Positions 1 to 8,164 of a stretch of DNA of 64,000 nt are shown piece after piece. The stretch covers positions 237,315-301,314 of the forward strand of contig NC_020050.1 of assembly GCF_000317535.1 (NCBI RefSeq), in the 5' to 3' direction. Numbering within the stretch: the first letter of the stretch is position 1; each line of letters begins with the position of its first letter. This DNA is from Cylindrospermum stagnale PCC 7417. Lineage in GTDB: Bacteria; Cyanobacteriota; Cyanobacteriia; Cyanobacteriales; Nostocaceae. The notes beneath the pieces are model-generated. The model made no database searches, was not told the DNA's origin, and worked only from the letters and a program-made list of their open reading frames with translations. The translations under genes were made by a program, and so were the position numbers.

Positions 1-131
1 TCGCTCTTACGGCTTTTGCTGGCTCTGAAAATGAGCAACGGATTTTAGACGCAGGGTTCCAACTTTTTATTGCCAAGCCGATTGAGCCAATGGAACTCGT
101 GGATCAGATAATTGAGGTGTTGAATATATGA
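1..131 (+). CDS. Response-regulator receiver domain, C-terminal fragment (gene enters from the left)
   Basis: The third forward frame is open from the window edge to a TGA at 129-131 and encodes 43 residues. It reads as the end of a CheY-type receiver domain: a beta-4 segment beginning ALTAF, a helix, then FIAKPIEP, where the Lys-Pro pair is the conserved phospho-switch lysine, and a last helix ending in VLNI. Most of the domain, including the phospho-accepting Asp, lies outside the window. It may end a response regulator or a hybrid histidine kinase; the stop directly after the receiver suggests that the domain is C-terminal. It is convergent with the parB end of the operon and probably not part of the plasmid-type backbone. 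Confidence 0.8.
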   Translation, partial: ALTAFAGSENEQRILDAGFQLFIAKPIEPMELVDQIIEVLNI

Positions 132-264
132 TTAATACTATGAGTATTTACTTAAATCCGTGAGAATGCTCCCGCCATAATCTCTGATTTGGCGGCGAGA
201 TGAATCACGCGCGAAATAAGGAGGCATCAGCTTCATTTTATCTAGACAAAACTGGACAACCTTT

Positions 265-549
265 CCGGTAGGGGCAGGTCTGTTTCATTCGATAAGGTAG
301 AGATTTTGTCAACAGCGTGGGCGAGAAATTTGGGGAAGTTAGTAATCGAAAAATTACCATTTCAACGAGTAAATTTCCGTGCAATCGCCATTTTATTGTC
401 CAATCAGATTTTTTAATCACCTGATTTTTTTGACTTGGAAGCTTGTAAATCAGAGCCTTTTAGGGAATGAAACAGCCCTGCCGGTAGTTAGTGTCTGATC
501 GCGATGATTATTGAGAATAAGCGCAATAAACACTAACTACCGGACAGGG
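265..549. repeat. Nested inverted repeats between the receiver gene and parB
   Basis: Three related arms occur in this otherwise gene-free gap (132-550). Positions 273-290 (ggcaggtctgtttcattc) and 465-482 are inverted copies matching at 17 of 18 bases. Positions 481-494 (ccggtagttagtgt) and 530-543 form a perfect 14-bp inverted repeat around a 35-nt loop, extended by a CCCTG/CAGGG pair with one bulged base. The second pair lies 7 bp past the parB stop codon. It could be a small non-autonomous mobile element, a transcript-end hairpin (although no T-run follows) or a partition site. The sequence alone does not decide. Confidence 0.6.
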
Positions 550-550
550 T

Positions 551-1726
551 TTACTCGCCAACAACATTATTAGTCATTATCTGGTCAATTTCTTGTAGCT
601 TTTCTTCCAGAGCTTGGCGAATTTCTTCAAGTTGATTATGCTTAATTCCCTCAAAATTGATGGATTGTATGGTTTTAACTGTTTGTCCCATCTTTTTTTT
701 CTGGTCAGTTGAAGTGTCAGAAGATTTATACTGCTTCAAAATATCTTTGACCAGTACTTTTATTCGGCTTAATGAAAGCTTCTCTTGAATAACTCTTCGA
801 GTTAGCTGGACTCTAATTTCCAGAGATTGCGCTTCATCAATATTTAATTGTTCAGCAGACAACTTATTTAATTCTCGCGCCTTACTACCTTCCAGTCCCT
901 CATCCCGAATAGCATTTTTGAGATCCTGTGAAACCTTGAGTAGAGGAAAAATATTAGTATCAATAGAAGTGGGGTTAAGCTGCAATTCTAGGATTACCTC
1001 AAAGATATTTTCTTCTTCAGGACTTTTAAACCCTACTGTCTCTATCCACTCCTGTTGCGCTTCCTTGGAGGCTAATCGAATATCCGCCAGTTCCAAATTT
1101 TTGCGGTTACGCTCTAATCGACTCATAGCCGCATTGAGGAGCCGGGGTATCGCATCTTTTTGATCCTCTAAGTCTGGATAGTCATAGATGATTTGTTGAA
1201 TTAAAGACTCTGCCAAATCGAGGGCATTCAGATCCTCCCGATGTAGAGTAGTTGAGAGGGCTTGTCTGTGAAGTTTTCTGTCATCTACCTCAATACCAGC
1301 AGCTATAAACACGGCTTTTAAAGCCTTCCACCCCAATAGATGTGCCGCTCGCCACCGCCTTTCCCCATCAAACAGCAAGTATCTACCATTAGATAAAGGA
1401 ATTAAAATAATTGGTGTATGCTGGCCTTGAGTTTTCAGAAGTTCTGCCATTCCCTGAATACTGGCTTTGGTAAAAGTCTGTCGAGGTTGACGAGGATTAC
1501 GGTCAATCAGGTTAATGGCAACTTCTTCAACTCCTTGCTTGTTAGCTACTTCTGCAACTAACTCCTGAATCCGTAGTTCCAGAGCAATTTTTTCTTCGCT
1601 CCCGATTTCTACTGCTCGAAGGTGAGTAATTTCCGATTCTAGTTCCTCAACTCGCTGAGTTAAATGGTGAATCTTTTGTGACTGTCCTGCGGTTGCAAAC
1701 GCATTAGAAATATCTGGTTTTGGCAT
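551..1726 (-). CDS. parB: ParB-family partition protein
   Basis: A 391-residue ParB-like centromere-binding and CTP-dependent clamp protein that should act with the adjacent ParA in plasmid segregation. An N-terminal coiled coil (about residues 15-65) precedes the ParB N-domain: an arginine-rich NPRQPRQ segment near residue 77, a GRYLLFDGERRWRAA box (the nucleotide-binding GERR motif) near 105-120, then helical DNA-binding and dimerisation regions. The charged C-terminal half is longer than in chromosomal Spo0J. Its ATG overlaps the parA stop by one base (TAATG), so translation is probably coupled. It is the last gene of the long minus-strand operon. The ParB assignment is firm; plasmid rather than chromosomal function is inferred from the neighbours. 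Confidence 0.9.
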   Translation of the reverse strand: MPKPDISNAFATAGQSQKIHHLTQRVEELESEITHLRAVEIGSEEKIALELRIQELVAEVANKQGVEEVAINLIDRNPRQPRQTFTKASIQGMAELLKTQGQHTPIILIPLSNGRYLLFDGERRWRAAHLLGWKALKAVFIAAGIEVDDRKLHRQALSTTLHREDLNALDLAESLIQQIIYDYPDLEDQKDAIPRLLNAAMSRLERNRKNLELADIRLASKEAQQEWIETVGFKSPEEENIFEVILELQLNPTSIDTNIFPLLKVSQDLKNAIRDEGLEGSKARELNKLSAEQLNIDEAQSLEIRVQLTRRVIQEKLSLSRIKVLVKDILKQYKSSDTSTDQKKKMGQTVKTIQSINFEGIKHNQLEEIRQALEEKLQEIDQIMTNNVVGE

Positions 1727-2553
1727 TAGTCTTGATTCATTAACTCAATAATTTTGGCAACAATGGGATTGAAGTCTTTAATGGCTTCACAAGTAGGTGC
1801 AAACAGATGAATGGGAAGCCCTACTCCACTAGCATTAATAAATTGGTTTGATTCACGGATTGGAGGGAAGCACGAAATCCCAATCTCTTGCAATTGATTG
1901 GGCATTTCTGCTCCTATATTCCGGTGAGCGGCTACTTTTTTCACGTTTACTTGTGATGGTACAAATCCTAAAATTTCTGGTTCTGGTCGTAGTCGCAATT
2001 CGTTAATTTTGTCATAGAACCAATTAATTAAACTGGCTGACCCATATAGAGCCTTGTATTCCAGCTGCATTACTACTAAGATATGGGTGGCTGCGGCTAA
2101 AGCTAGCATACCCATTGGTTCCAAACCACCTGGGTTATCCAGAATAATAATGTCAGATTCAATGGGATAATCTTGTAAACGGTCTTGAAGTAAATAGTAT
2201 TTTCTAGAATGTGAGTAAACTTTCTGAATACTTTCTTCTAGGGGAGCGCCACCTAAAATGACGTTGACGTTCTTGACTTTGTTATCCCAAATGGGGAAAA
2301 GGGGATAATCTCCTTTAAAGTCATCTCTCAGAACGGCTGCTAGGGTTTGTTCAGGAGGAGGATCTTGATTTTTTGAAAAGGCTCCAGTGAAGATTTTCAG
2401 TGAACCTAGTGGATCTAGTTCAATGACCGTGACTGAATAACCTTTGGCCCCCAGCATATATGCTAGATGAGTTACTAAGGTCGTTTTACCCGTTCCACCA
2501 GCATTAGACTTAATATCTAATCGAATTTTTCTTTTGACCGCTTTCTTTTTCAT
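1726..2553 (-). CDS. parA: ParA-family partition ATPase with atypical Walker A
   Basis: A 275-residue MinD/ParA-type ATPase. Residues 12-24 contain SNAGGTGKTT, the P-loop; then come VTVIELDPLGS (Walker A' / switch I) and DIIILDNPGG (Walker B). ParA proteins normally carry Lys directly before Gly-Gly (KGGxGKT), the signature lysine that reaches across the dimer. Here that position is Ala, although a Lys lies three residues upstream. The length fits type Ib ParA without an N-terminal HTH, so autoregulation by ParA itself is unlikely. It overlaps parB by one base and follows the T4SS genes, after a 263-bp gap that holds a small repeat element. Partition of the plasmid or element is inferred from family and context. 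Confidence 0.88.
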   Translation of the reverse strand: MKKKAVKRKIRLDIKSNAGGTGKTTLVTHLAYMLGAKGYSVTVIELDPLGSLKIFTGAFSKNQDPPPEQTLAAVLRDDFKGDYPLFPIWDNKVKNVNVILGGAPLEESIQKVYSHSRKYYLLQDRLQDYPIESDIIILDNPGGLEPMGMLALAAATHILVVMQLEYKALYGSASLINWFYDKINELRLRPEPEILGFVPSQVNVKKVAAHRNIGAEMPNQLQEIGISCFPPIRESNQFINASGVGLPIHLFAPTCEAIKDFNPIVAKIIELMNQD

Positions 2554-2668
2554 AAACTAAGAGAGTTAGGAAAATCGTGGAGTAACGTTACTCCATTGTA
2601 AGTCATGGAAGCTTTCAACACGCTTTTTAAACTCAATTGTCAACTATTTAAGAGTTGTTGACTTTGGT

Positions 2669-2786
2669 AGGACTTACGCAAGAACTCTCTCAAACCCTTA
2701 TTCCTTTGTGTCCTACAGCCCTTTGGGCATCGCTGCGCGCGTGCGTCTTTTGCGGTTTGTTTCTTCATGATGAAAGCGTAAATCCT
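2669..2786. repeat. MITE-like element, copy A
   Basis: A 118-bp segment bounded by aggacttacgc (2669-2679) and gcgtaaatcct (2776-2786), which are inverted copies with one mismatch. Inside is GC-rich, gene-free DNA. The same ends bound the element at 5517-5619, and a single end lies at 7736-7746. Such short TIR-bounded elements are common in Nostoc-type genomes. There is no coding capacity, so it would be moved in trans. It separates the VirB9-like gene from parA. Confidence 0.6.
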
Positions 2787-2816
2787 GTTTAGTTTTATTT
2801 TCCCCATTGCATAACT

Positions 2817-3536
2817 CTAGGGTTGCTGTACCAGTCTGAGTAGCCGTTCACCCAGTGCCATTCTTCCTAATTCAGAAATAACCTCAACTGGAACACCAAC
2901 AGATGTAGCTGCTTCTGGAATTGTCACTCTGCTATTTCGCAACAGGGCTAAAACCTGCTGCATTTTAGAGACAACTGGATCATTTTTGTTAGTGTAACCT
3001 CGATTAATAGCAATTCTCAGCCCGGTTTCAATATCATCCACTGTAGCTCGGCGATTTTTATCTATTAATAGTGTCTGCTGTCCAGCAATCGCATTGGCAA
3101 TCTGAATACCAACATACCCAGTATTCCGACGCTGGGGAATAATATCGAAGTTGTAAAGTCGCTTTTGTCCTGCTTGGTCTACAGTTTGGACAAGTAAGTT
3201 AGTAATGGCAGTGGTGGTAGCTCCTGGAAACTTTAGCGGTTGGATTGCTCTCAGAAAGATGGTTGTAGCGCGTCCACTTTTTAAATCTGTCTCTGTGGTG
3301 TAGACCAGTCGTGAAGTGTCTGCTACCAAAATGTAAGCGATTGCCTCGTCAGTTTTGCTGAAGCTGATAGGTGTAGCACGTCCTGGAGTAACTTGAACCT
3401 GAATCCTATTGCTTGCAGCAGTATCCCGTTCAATCAAGCGATATGCAGGAGTTTGTGCCTTTACCTGTACAACAGGTATCGTCACCCCAAATAGTATTGC
3501 GGTGCTAGCAATAACAAGAGTGGCAAATATTTTCAT
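2817..3536 (-). CDS. VirB9-like periplasmic T4SS protein
   Basis: About 239 residues from the ATG at 3536, chosen because it begins a clear Sec signal peptide (MKIFATLVIASTAILFGV, cleavage probably after VKAQ). The frame stays open upstream to 3680, but that part looks untranslated and overlaps the end of the preceding gene. The mature protein is beta-rich: an N-terminal half with alternating strands, and a C-terminal half mostly helical (from about residue 160). It directly follows the VirB10 homologue, where VirB9/TrbG/TraK-type proteins of the outer core are encoded. The VirB9 call rests on size, export and position rather than on a diagnostic motif. Confidence 0.55.
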   Translation of the reverse strand: MKIFATLVIASTAILFGVTIPVVQVKAQTPAYRLIERDTAASNRIQVQVTPGRATPISFSKTDEAIAYILVADTSRLVYTTETDLKSGRATTIFLRAIQPLKFPGATTTAITNLLVQTVDQAGQKRLYNFDIIPQRRNTGYVGIQIANAIAGQQTLLIDKNRRATVDDIETGLRIAINRGYTNKNDPVVSKMQQVLALLRNSRVTIPEAATSVGVPVEVISELGRMALGERLLRLVQQP

Positions 3537-3609
3537 ACTAATAAAAGGATTTTGGACTAGAAGTTTTGACTTACAGGCTGTTCCAGTAATTTCAAAAGCT
3601 AGGATGCAG

Positions 3610-3662
3610 TTTATGACTCGATTCCAATTGGTTTGAATTTTGAATTTATGACTCGATTCCAA
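3610..3662. repeat. 18-bp direct repeat in the virB10-virB9 gap
   Basis: The sequence tttatgactcgattccaa occurs exactly at 3610-3627 and 3645-3662, a spacing of 35 bp, just after the VirB10-like stop and upstream of the VirB9-like signal peptide start. It may be a replication-slippage duplication or a protein-binding site. Nothing else supports a function. Confidence 0.7.
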
Positions 3663-3669
3663 ATATGTA

Positions 3670-5388
3670 TCATCGTTCAACTTTCAAAAAATTATTGACG
3701 ACAACGGAGACTTCTGTCCCTTCAGGTAAAAACTGGATATTGGGACGTTGTAGTAATTCCTGCACTGCTTGGTCAGAACGCCTAGACAGACGTTCACTGA
3801 CTGGACTAAAAAACCCTTCCAACGCAGCTGCCCAAATTTGAGGATTAGAATTGCTAGAAACAGTACTTTGGTTAAAAGTACCACTGGAGACAACAGTGCT
3901 AGATTGAGTGCGGGGTTGATTCACTATGCTGCCCACACGAACCAAACTACTAAGCAATCCTACTAATAAATCTTGTTGGGCAATATCTGAACCCACATCA
4001 TTTAGCTTTTGAGCAATTAATGGTCGCTTATCTCGACCACGAATTAACAGAGTCTCAGCCGGAATGGTTTCCTGTTTGACTGTGCCTTGGGAATCAGGGT
4101 AAATTACAGCGATCGCACTAGCAGATACCAAATTATTTTTTTTACCTACCGCAGCGGTTCTCGCCACTAAAACAGTACCAGCCGGGAGCGCCACCGTTCC
4201 ATCTGTTGCTTTTAGAGGTTTAGTTAACTCCACAGCAAAGCGGTCATTGGGATTATTGCCTCCTTCATCCCAAATCATCGGCATAATAAGTCTCCCCTTG
4301 GTTGATGTACCCAGTGATACCTCTTTAATTCCCCCTGCATTGAAATTGGCTAGACTTGCATTGAGATCAGCTGGAGCTACAGGGGTGCGGTTAAGGATAC
4401 CTAGCATTCCTGGAGTCAGGTTATTAGTTTTACTGTCAGAGCTTTTAGAGCCAATTAAAACTGTTTGAATACCAGGGTCTTGGGGAGTGGTAATGGATGC
4501 GCTAGCTGTTGGTTTTGAGTCTGTTGGAGTTTGAGTCTTTACTGCAAATTCTTCTTGAGTTTCACCGGCTTGATAATTACCGATTTGCAATTGTCCCAAG
4601 CTAGCTAGTTGATTCCACTGCTGGTAAGGATCGACATTACTTTCAGGCTGTCGTATTGGTGGTGAAGCTTTATAGTTTACAGAAGTTGGAGAGTTATACC
4701 GCACGGACGGGGGTGCAGGTTGAAAACCTCTTACAGGAATTGGAGAGTTATACCGTACAGACGGGGGTGTAGGTTGAGAAATTCTTACAGGAGTTATTGG
4801 TGTTATGCGTGATGCAACAGCTGTGCGCGGTGCAAAAGTCTGAGGTGCTGCACGAGGAGAAGATGGCGTTGGTTTGGGCTGATTTTGTAGGGTTGGAGTC
4901 GGGGATTTAGCCGCAACAGGTTCTACTTTCAGTTGTTGCTGTTGGTCTTGAAACGCTAATCTGCTTTTCAGTTCCGCAGATTCGTCTAAAGCTGTTTCGG
5001 TAGTTGGAGAGGGATTAGTAGTTTTCACTGCTTGTTTGGTAGGAGGTTTGGGTTGAAGAAATCCAAACCAGAGCAGTGAGCCAGATGCAATAACGATTCC
5101 CACCAAAGCAACTACTGACCCAAGACGGACACTAGGTTTCTCTGCTAATGGTCGCTCTACCGCTTTTTCTGCATCTTGTTTCAAGCGATATTCTTCGGAA
5201 ATAAGCTGACTTGCAGTAGGGTTATAACCTGCCAGCAACTGCTCCTCTTCAGGACTGATATCCTCATCAGCAACTACAGTGGCTTGGGTAGAACGATGAT
5301 TGCCGTTAGTAGTATTGGATTCCGGCAAAGACTCAGCAGAATTTTCGTTCAGGTAGTCGAATTCATGGTTTTGATTTGAATTGGTCAT
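3670..5388 (-). CDS. virB10: VirB10/TrbI-like T4SS core protein
   Basis: A 572-residue protein from the ATG at 5388, which has AAAGGTAG about 7 bp upstream; a TTG in frame at 5412 is less likely. It has a cytoplasmic acidic N-terminus, one membrane helix at about residues 90-115 (LGSVVALVGIVIASGSLLWF), and a long Pro/Thr/Gln-rich periplasmic spacer with two near-identical PxPPSVRYNSP repeats. The C-terminal VirB10/TrbI beta-barrel domain starts at about 350, with the typical run GTVALPAGTVLVA, and ends in a short helix and strand. VirB10 spans the envelope and links inner-membrane ATPases to the outer-membrane pore. It sits between the VirB8- and VirB9-like genes, as in conjugation operons. 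Confidence 0.85.
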   Translation of the reverse strand: MTNSNQNHEFDYLNENSAESLPESNTTNGNHRSTQATVVADEDISPEEEQLLAGYNPTASQLISEEYRLKQDAEKAVERPLAEKPSVRLGSVVALVGIVIASGSLLWFGFLQPKPPTKQAVKTTNPSPTTETALDESAELKSRLAFQDQQQQLKVEPVAAKSPTPTLQNQPKPTPSSPRAAPQTFAPRTAVASRITPITPVRISQPTPPSVRYNSPIPVRGFQPAPPSVRYNSPTSVNYKASPPIRQPESNVDPYQQWNQLASLGQLQIGNYQAGETQEEFAVKTQTPTDSKPTASASITTPQDPGIQTVLIGSKSSDSKTNNLTPGMLGILNRTPVAPADLNASLANFNAGGIKEVSLGTSTKGRLIMPMIWDEGGNNPNDRFAVELTKPLKATDGTVALPAGTVLVARTAAVGKKNNLVSASAIAVIYPDSQGTVKQETIPAETLLIRGRDKRPLIAQKLNDVGSDIAQQDLLVGLLSSLVRVGSIVNQPRTQSSTVVSSGTFNQSTVSSNSNPQIWAAALEGFFSPVSERLSRRSDQAVQELLQRPNIQFLPEGTEVSVVVNNFLKVER

Positions 5389-5516
5389 AATTCTACCTTT
5401 TTCCTTTATCAATGGTTCGGGTAGTTTTGAGTGAATGCACGAAAGGAATCAGGGTTTCAGGCTGCACAGATGAAGGTAATCATCGGGGTTCCAGCGATAA
5501 TATCCGAATAGTTGTT

Positions 5517-5619
5517 AGGACTTACGTAAATCCTTCCATGTCTTAACTTTGAATCGCCAGGGAAGCCACTATGCCTCCAAACAAAATTCCTATTTTTTCG
5601 TACCTTATGCGTAAATCCT
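5517..5619. repeat. MITE-like element, copy B
   Basis: A 103-bp segment with ends aggacttacg(t) at 5517-5527 and gcgtaaatcct at 5609-5619, matching copy A. The left end here is itself a palindrome (aggacttacgtaaatcct). It lies between the VirB8- and VirB10-like genes of one operon, so any hairpin would be transcribed and could alter the relative expression of the downstream genes. Confidence 0.6.
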
Positions 5620-5626
5620 GCTTTAA

Positions 5627-6358
5627 TTAACGTCGTTGCTGAGGATTGAACTCAACCATTTTGGTAATTTGCAGTCCAGACGATCGCAATTCATAAATTT
5701 TCTGCTCTACCAGGGGGGCATCTTTCCCTAAAGGAGAACGGGGAACTTCCACTGCTTGGACGGTAAAGGTGCGGTTAAAAGGAATACGCTCATCTCTACC
5801 TGTAGTGCGGTCAACTAAGATGCGGGTAGCAATCATGTCTATTTCCCATTCCCCTAGTCGTATTGCTCTCGGTTCTGACAGATAGGAAATAATAGTGGTA
5901 CTACGCAGCTGACCGGAAAAGACGCTATTAGGAACTAATTCGGCAATCTTCGGTAAAGAAGCTTTGGCGAATTCCGGTTCTAGCAGCAGGGAAGCAAACC
6001 AAGCATTGATTGGAATGCGCCCATTTCTACCAACTTGAATGCCTTGGTCTGGTTGATTAGTGCCAGTGAGTTTGTCATCCCAGTTAAATGTTAGGGTTGT
6101 CCAGTCACTAACTACCTTTTGAATGACTGCTGGATAACGCCAATTGCGGTCTTGCTCGGAAATGTAGATTGTTTCACCATTTACCAACTGGGCGAAGGTT
6201 GTTTTGCGATCGGCAATTTTATTGACCCTGAAAGCGGTGAATAGAGTCAACAAAAATATCAACCCGTTAAATGCAGTTAGGCAGAGAAAACAAACTGCCA
6301 GAAGATTTTTGGCTTCTGGAAGCAGTGGAGCTTGAAGTCGTTTAATTTGCAGAGTCAT
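5627..6358 (-). CDS. VirB8-like T4SS inner-membrane protein
   Basis: A 243-residue bitopic protein. A short cytoplasmic N-terminus is followed by one membrane helix at about residues 19-43 (LLAVCFLCLTAFNGLIFLLTL), then a periplasmic domain of about 195 residues with alternating helices and strands and no cysteine cluster. This is the layout of VirB8/TraE-like proteins, which nucleate assembly of the T4SS inner complex. The order VirB6 - this gene - VirB10 - VirB9 supports the call. No single residue motif is decisive. Confidence 0.6.
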   Translation of the reverse strand: MTLQIKRLQAPLLPEAKNLLAVCFLCLTAFNGLIFLLTLFTAFRVNKIADRKTTFAQLVNGETIYISEQDRNWRYPAVIQKVVSDWTTLTFNWDDKLTGTNQPDQGIQVGRNGRIPINAWFASLLLEPEFAKASLPKIAELVPNSVFSGQLRSTTIISYLSEPRAIRLGEWEIDMIATRILVDRTTGRDERIPFNRTFTVQAVEVPRSPLGKDAPLVEQKIYELRSSGLQITKMVEFNPQQRR

Positions 6359-6490
6359 ACCAAATTGGCATAAATAGTATTGTTTGAAAATCCACCGAAC
6401 AGCCTTGTGTTAAAGGTTTTTAATCCGTCTTGAAAAGTTCTGATGCCTGCGGGATCTTGCTACAGACTTTCCGCAAAATCCAAAATCGTT

Positions 6491-6550
6491 CGACTGAGCG
6501 CTAGCGACGTAAGCGCAAAGCGCAGGCTTCCGCCAACGCGTAGCGTGACC
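6491..6550. repeat. Cyanobacterial dispersed repeat in the VirB6-VirB8 gap
   Basis: The sequence cgctagcgacgtaagcgcaa and what follows, up to gcgtagcgtgac, is the GC-rich short repeat type scattered through heterocystous cyanobacterial genomes. Variants of the same vocabulary occur at 9176-9260, 17870-17935, 41950-42020, 44915-44975 and 63920-63970 of this window. No gene is seen in the 220-bp gap. Confidence 0.65.
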
Positions 6551-6578
6551 CAGGAAAGTCTAAAATCCAAAATCGGTA

Positions 6579-7712
6579 TTACCCTCTGCGGAGTAGCGCA
6601 ATACTGGTTGCAGTTCCAATGGCACTGCTAAAAATATCGATTAAGCCTTTGACATTGGCAGAAATGCCGTTATAAATGGCCATTCCCCCACCTCCAGCTA
6701 TCAATACCGCCAAAACTGGTGCAAAGATGCTCAGGAAACATAAAAATGCTACATCAGATGCTAATTCAGCGCCCGACTTCACCAGTACGACGGCTGCTAA
6801 ACCCACTAAAATGTTGTAACCAAGTTGAACACCAAACAGGGAAATAAACCCTGTCAGCCATGCCCAAATAGGACGACCTTGTAATGGCAGCAGCGATAAA
6901 CCAACTGCAATTGGTGCAAATAAAGCAGTAAGTAATAGGGCAGCTTCCAAAATATTCACAAATCCCCATTGTAGGGAATAGAGAATAAAGCGAATAATCG
7001 GGATGGCAGTATCTCGAAATACACTACCTGGATCATTGGCAAACTGAACAGCAGTAACGATTTGACCAGGTAAAGTTCTATTCCAGAGAAAACTACCAAA
7101 ATCTCGTAATGGTTGCAGTGGAGATTTAGCTTCCTCTTCAGCTTTGGTAACAATGGCCTGTGCCTGAGTTTGTTTTGAGTTCCAGCATTCAACTAACTCT
7201 GTACCGACTTTTCCTTGACATTCGCTATAGAGGTTTTCTAGCTGTTGTCTAGCGATACTGCTAATTGCTACATTGGTAATAGCATCTCGAAATGTTAGTT
7301 CACCAACTTGCAATTTCAGAACTTCTTGCACCTGGTTGTAAGCAAAGCCTCGGATAACAGTAATACTCTTTGCCAGTACATTGCCGTTGGCCCCCAAAAA
7401 CATCATAATCACTAAGGGCCAAACAAAGATAGATGCCAGTTCTGACCATGATTGCTTTTCAATGATTTCTTTACCAGTGGTCAACGCTACAAATAATATG
7501 CTGGCGGCTCCCAAGGTGATGCCCAATTTGATTAAACCAATCCATAATGCCGAATCGAGAGGGTCTAAAGTAACTAGCCAGACGGTATTCCACGACTCAA
7601 CTGTGGCACGAGAAAGTTCTAAAGAACTGGAGATAATTTCTAGGGCATCAGATTCTCCGCCTGTGATTGGGGGTGATTGAGCAATTAGGTGCACCATGAG
7701 CGTCAAAAGCAT
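6579..7712 (-). CDS. VirB6/TrbL-like polytopic T4SS protein
   Basis: A 377-residue protein with about six to eight hydrophobic segments: one near residues 60-85, one near 95-115, a soluble loop with two cysteines at about 150-215, then a block of helices from 240 to 350 rich in Gly, Ala and Leu. VirB6/TrbL proteins form the inner-membrane channel through which DNA passes. The position between the VirB5- and VirB8-like genes is the usual one. The very N-terminus may be a cleaved or signal-anchor segment; the ATG at 7697 is an alternative start. Confidence 0.72.
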   Translation of the reverse strand: MLLTLMVHLIAQSPPITGGESDALEIISSSLELSRATVESWNTVWLVTLDPLDSALWIGLIKLGITLGAASILFVALTTGKEIIEKQSWSELASIFVWPLVIMMFLGANGNVLAKSITVIRGFAYNQVQEVLKLQVGELTFRDAITNVAISSIARQQLENLYSECQGKVGTELVECWNSKQTQAQAIVTKAEEEAKSPLQPLRDFGSFLWNRTLPGQIVTAVQFANDPGSVFRDTAIPIIRFILYSLQWGFVNILEAALLLTALFAPIAVGLSLLPLQGRPIWAWLTGFISLFGVQLGYNILVGLAAVVLVKSGAELASDVAFLCFLSIFAPVLAVLIAGGGGMAIYNGISANVKGLIDIFSSAIGTATSIALLRRG

Positions 7713-7920
7713 TAGCGTTGGTAGCTAAAATTGACAGGATTTACGCAGAAAATACGATTCAAAACAGCCTGAGGCGAGGAGATAAGTTTGCTCCCTGTCT
7801 CATACTGCAAAGCAGAACCCCTTCACTGAGCGTCCCGAAAGGAAGGGTTTCATTAAAGTTATCCTTTCATTGGTCAGCCTTATCCACAATCTAGTCGTTA
7901 GATGCACAGACTCGGCGCGC

Positions 7921-8014
7921 CGAGCGGCATAACCCGATATCTTGGGTAAAAACGAGATTCTAAAAGCCGCCCTCTAGTGAAGGCTTACCAAAATTGGTCA
8001 GGTTTTTCCCAAGG
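7921..8014. repeat. Conserved non-coding segment shared with 40524-40622; possible IS-end RNA remnant
   Basis: In the 452-bp gap 7713-8164 this segment closely matches 40524-40622 on the same strand: both carry atatcttgggt, gagattct, aagccgcc, gaaggct and end in aggtttttcccaagg. Copies next to transposase debris at the second site suggest the 3' end of an IS200/IS605-type element, where the TnpB guide (omega) RNA lies; that identity is a guess. The rest of the gap holds one MITE end at 7736-7746 and dispersed repeats, and no gene. Confidence 0.45.
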
Positions 8015-8164
8015 CTTCGCCCTATGTCCTGGCGATGGCGCTTTGCGCCCGCCGTAGGCTCACGTGATCGTCAAAAGAAAGAAACATCGGCTGAAACCCT
8101 CATTGTTTCGTCAACTCACAAAAGTTTTCGCTCTACTGAATATCAGTGTGAGTGGATGCCACAG

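Noticed and set aside
238-420. 60-aa open frame on the minus strand after parB
   Set aside because: Short, and it partly consists of the inverted repeat arm at 273-290. It looks like repeat sequence rather than a gene.
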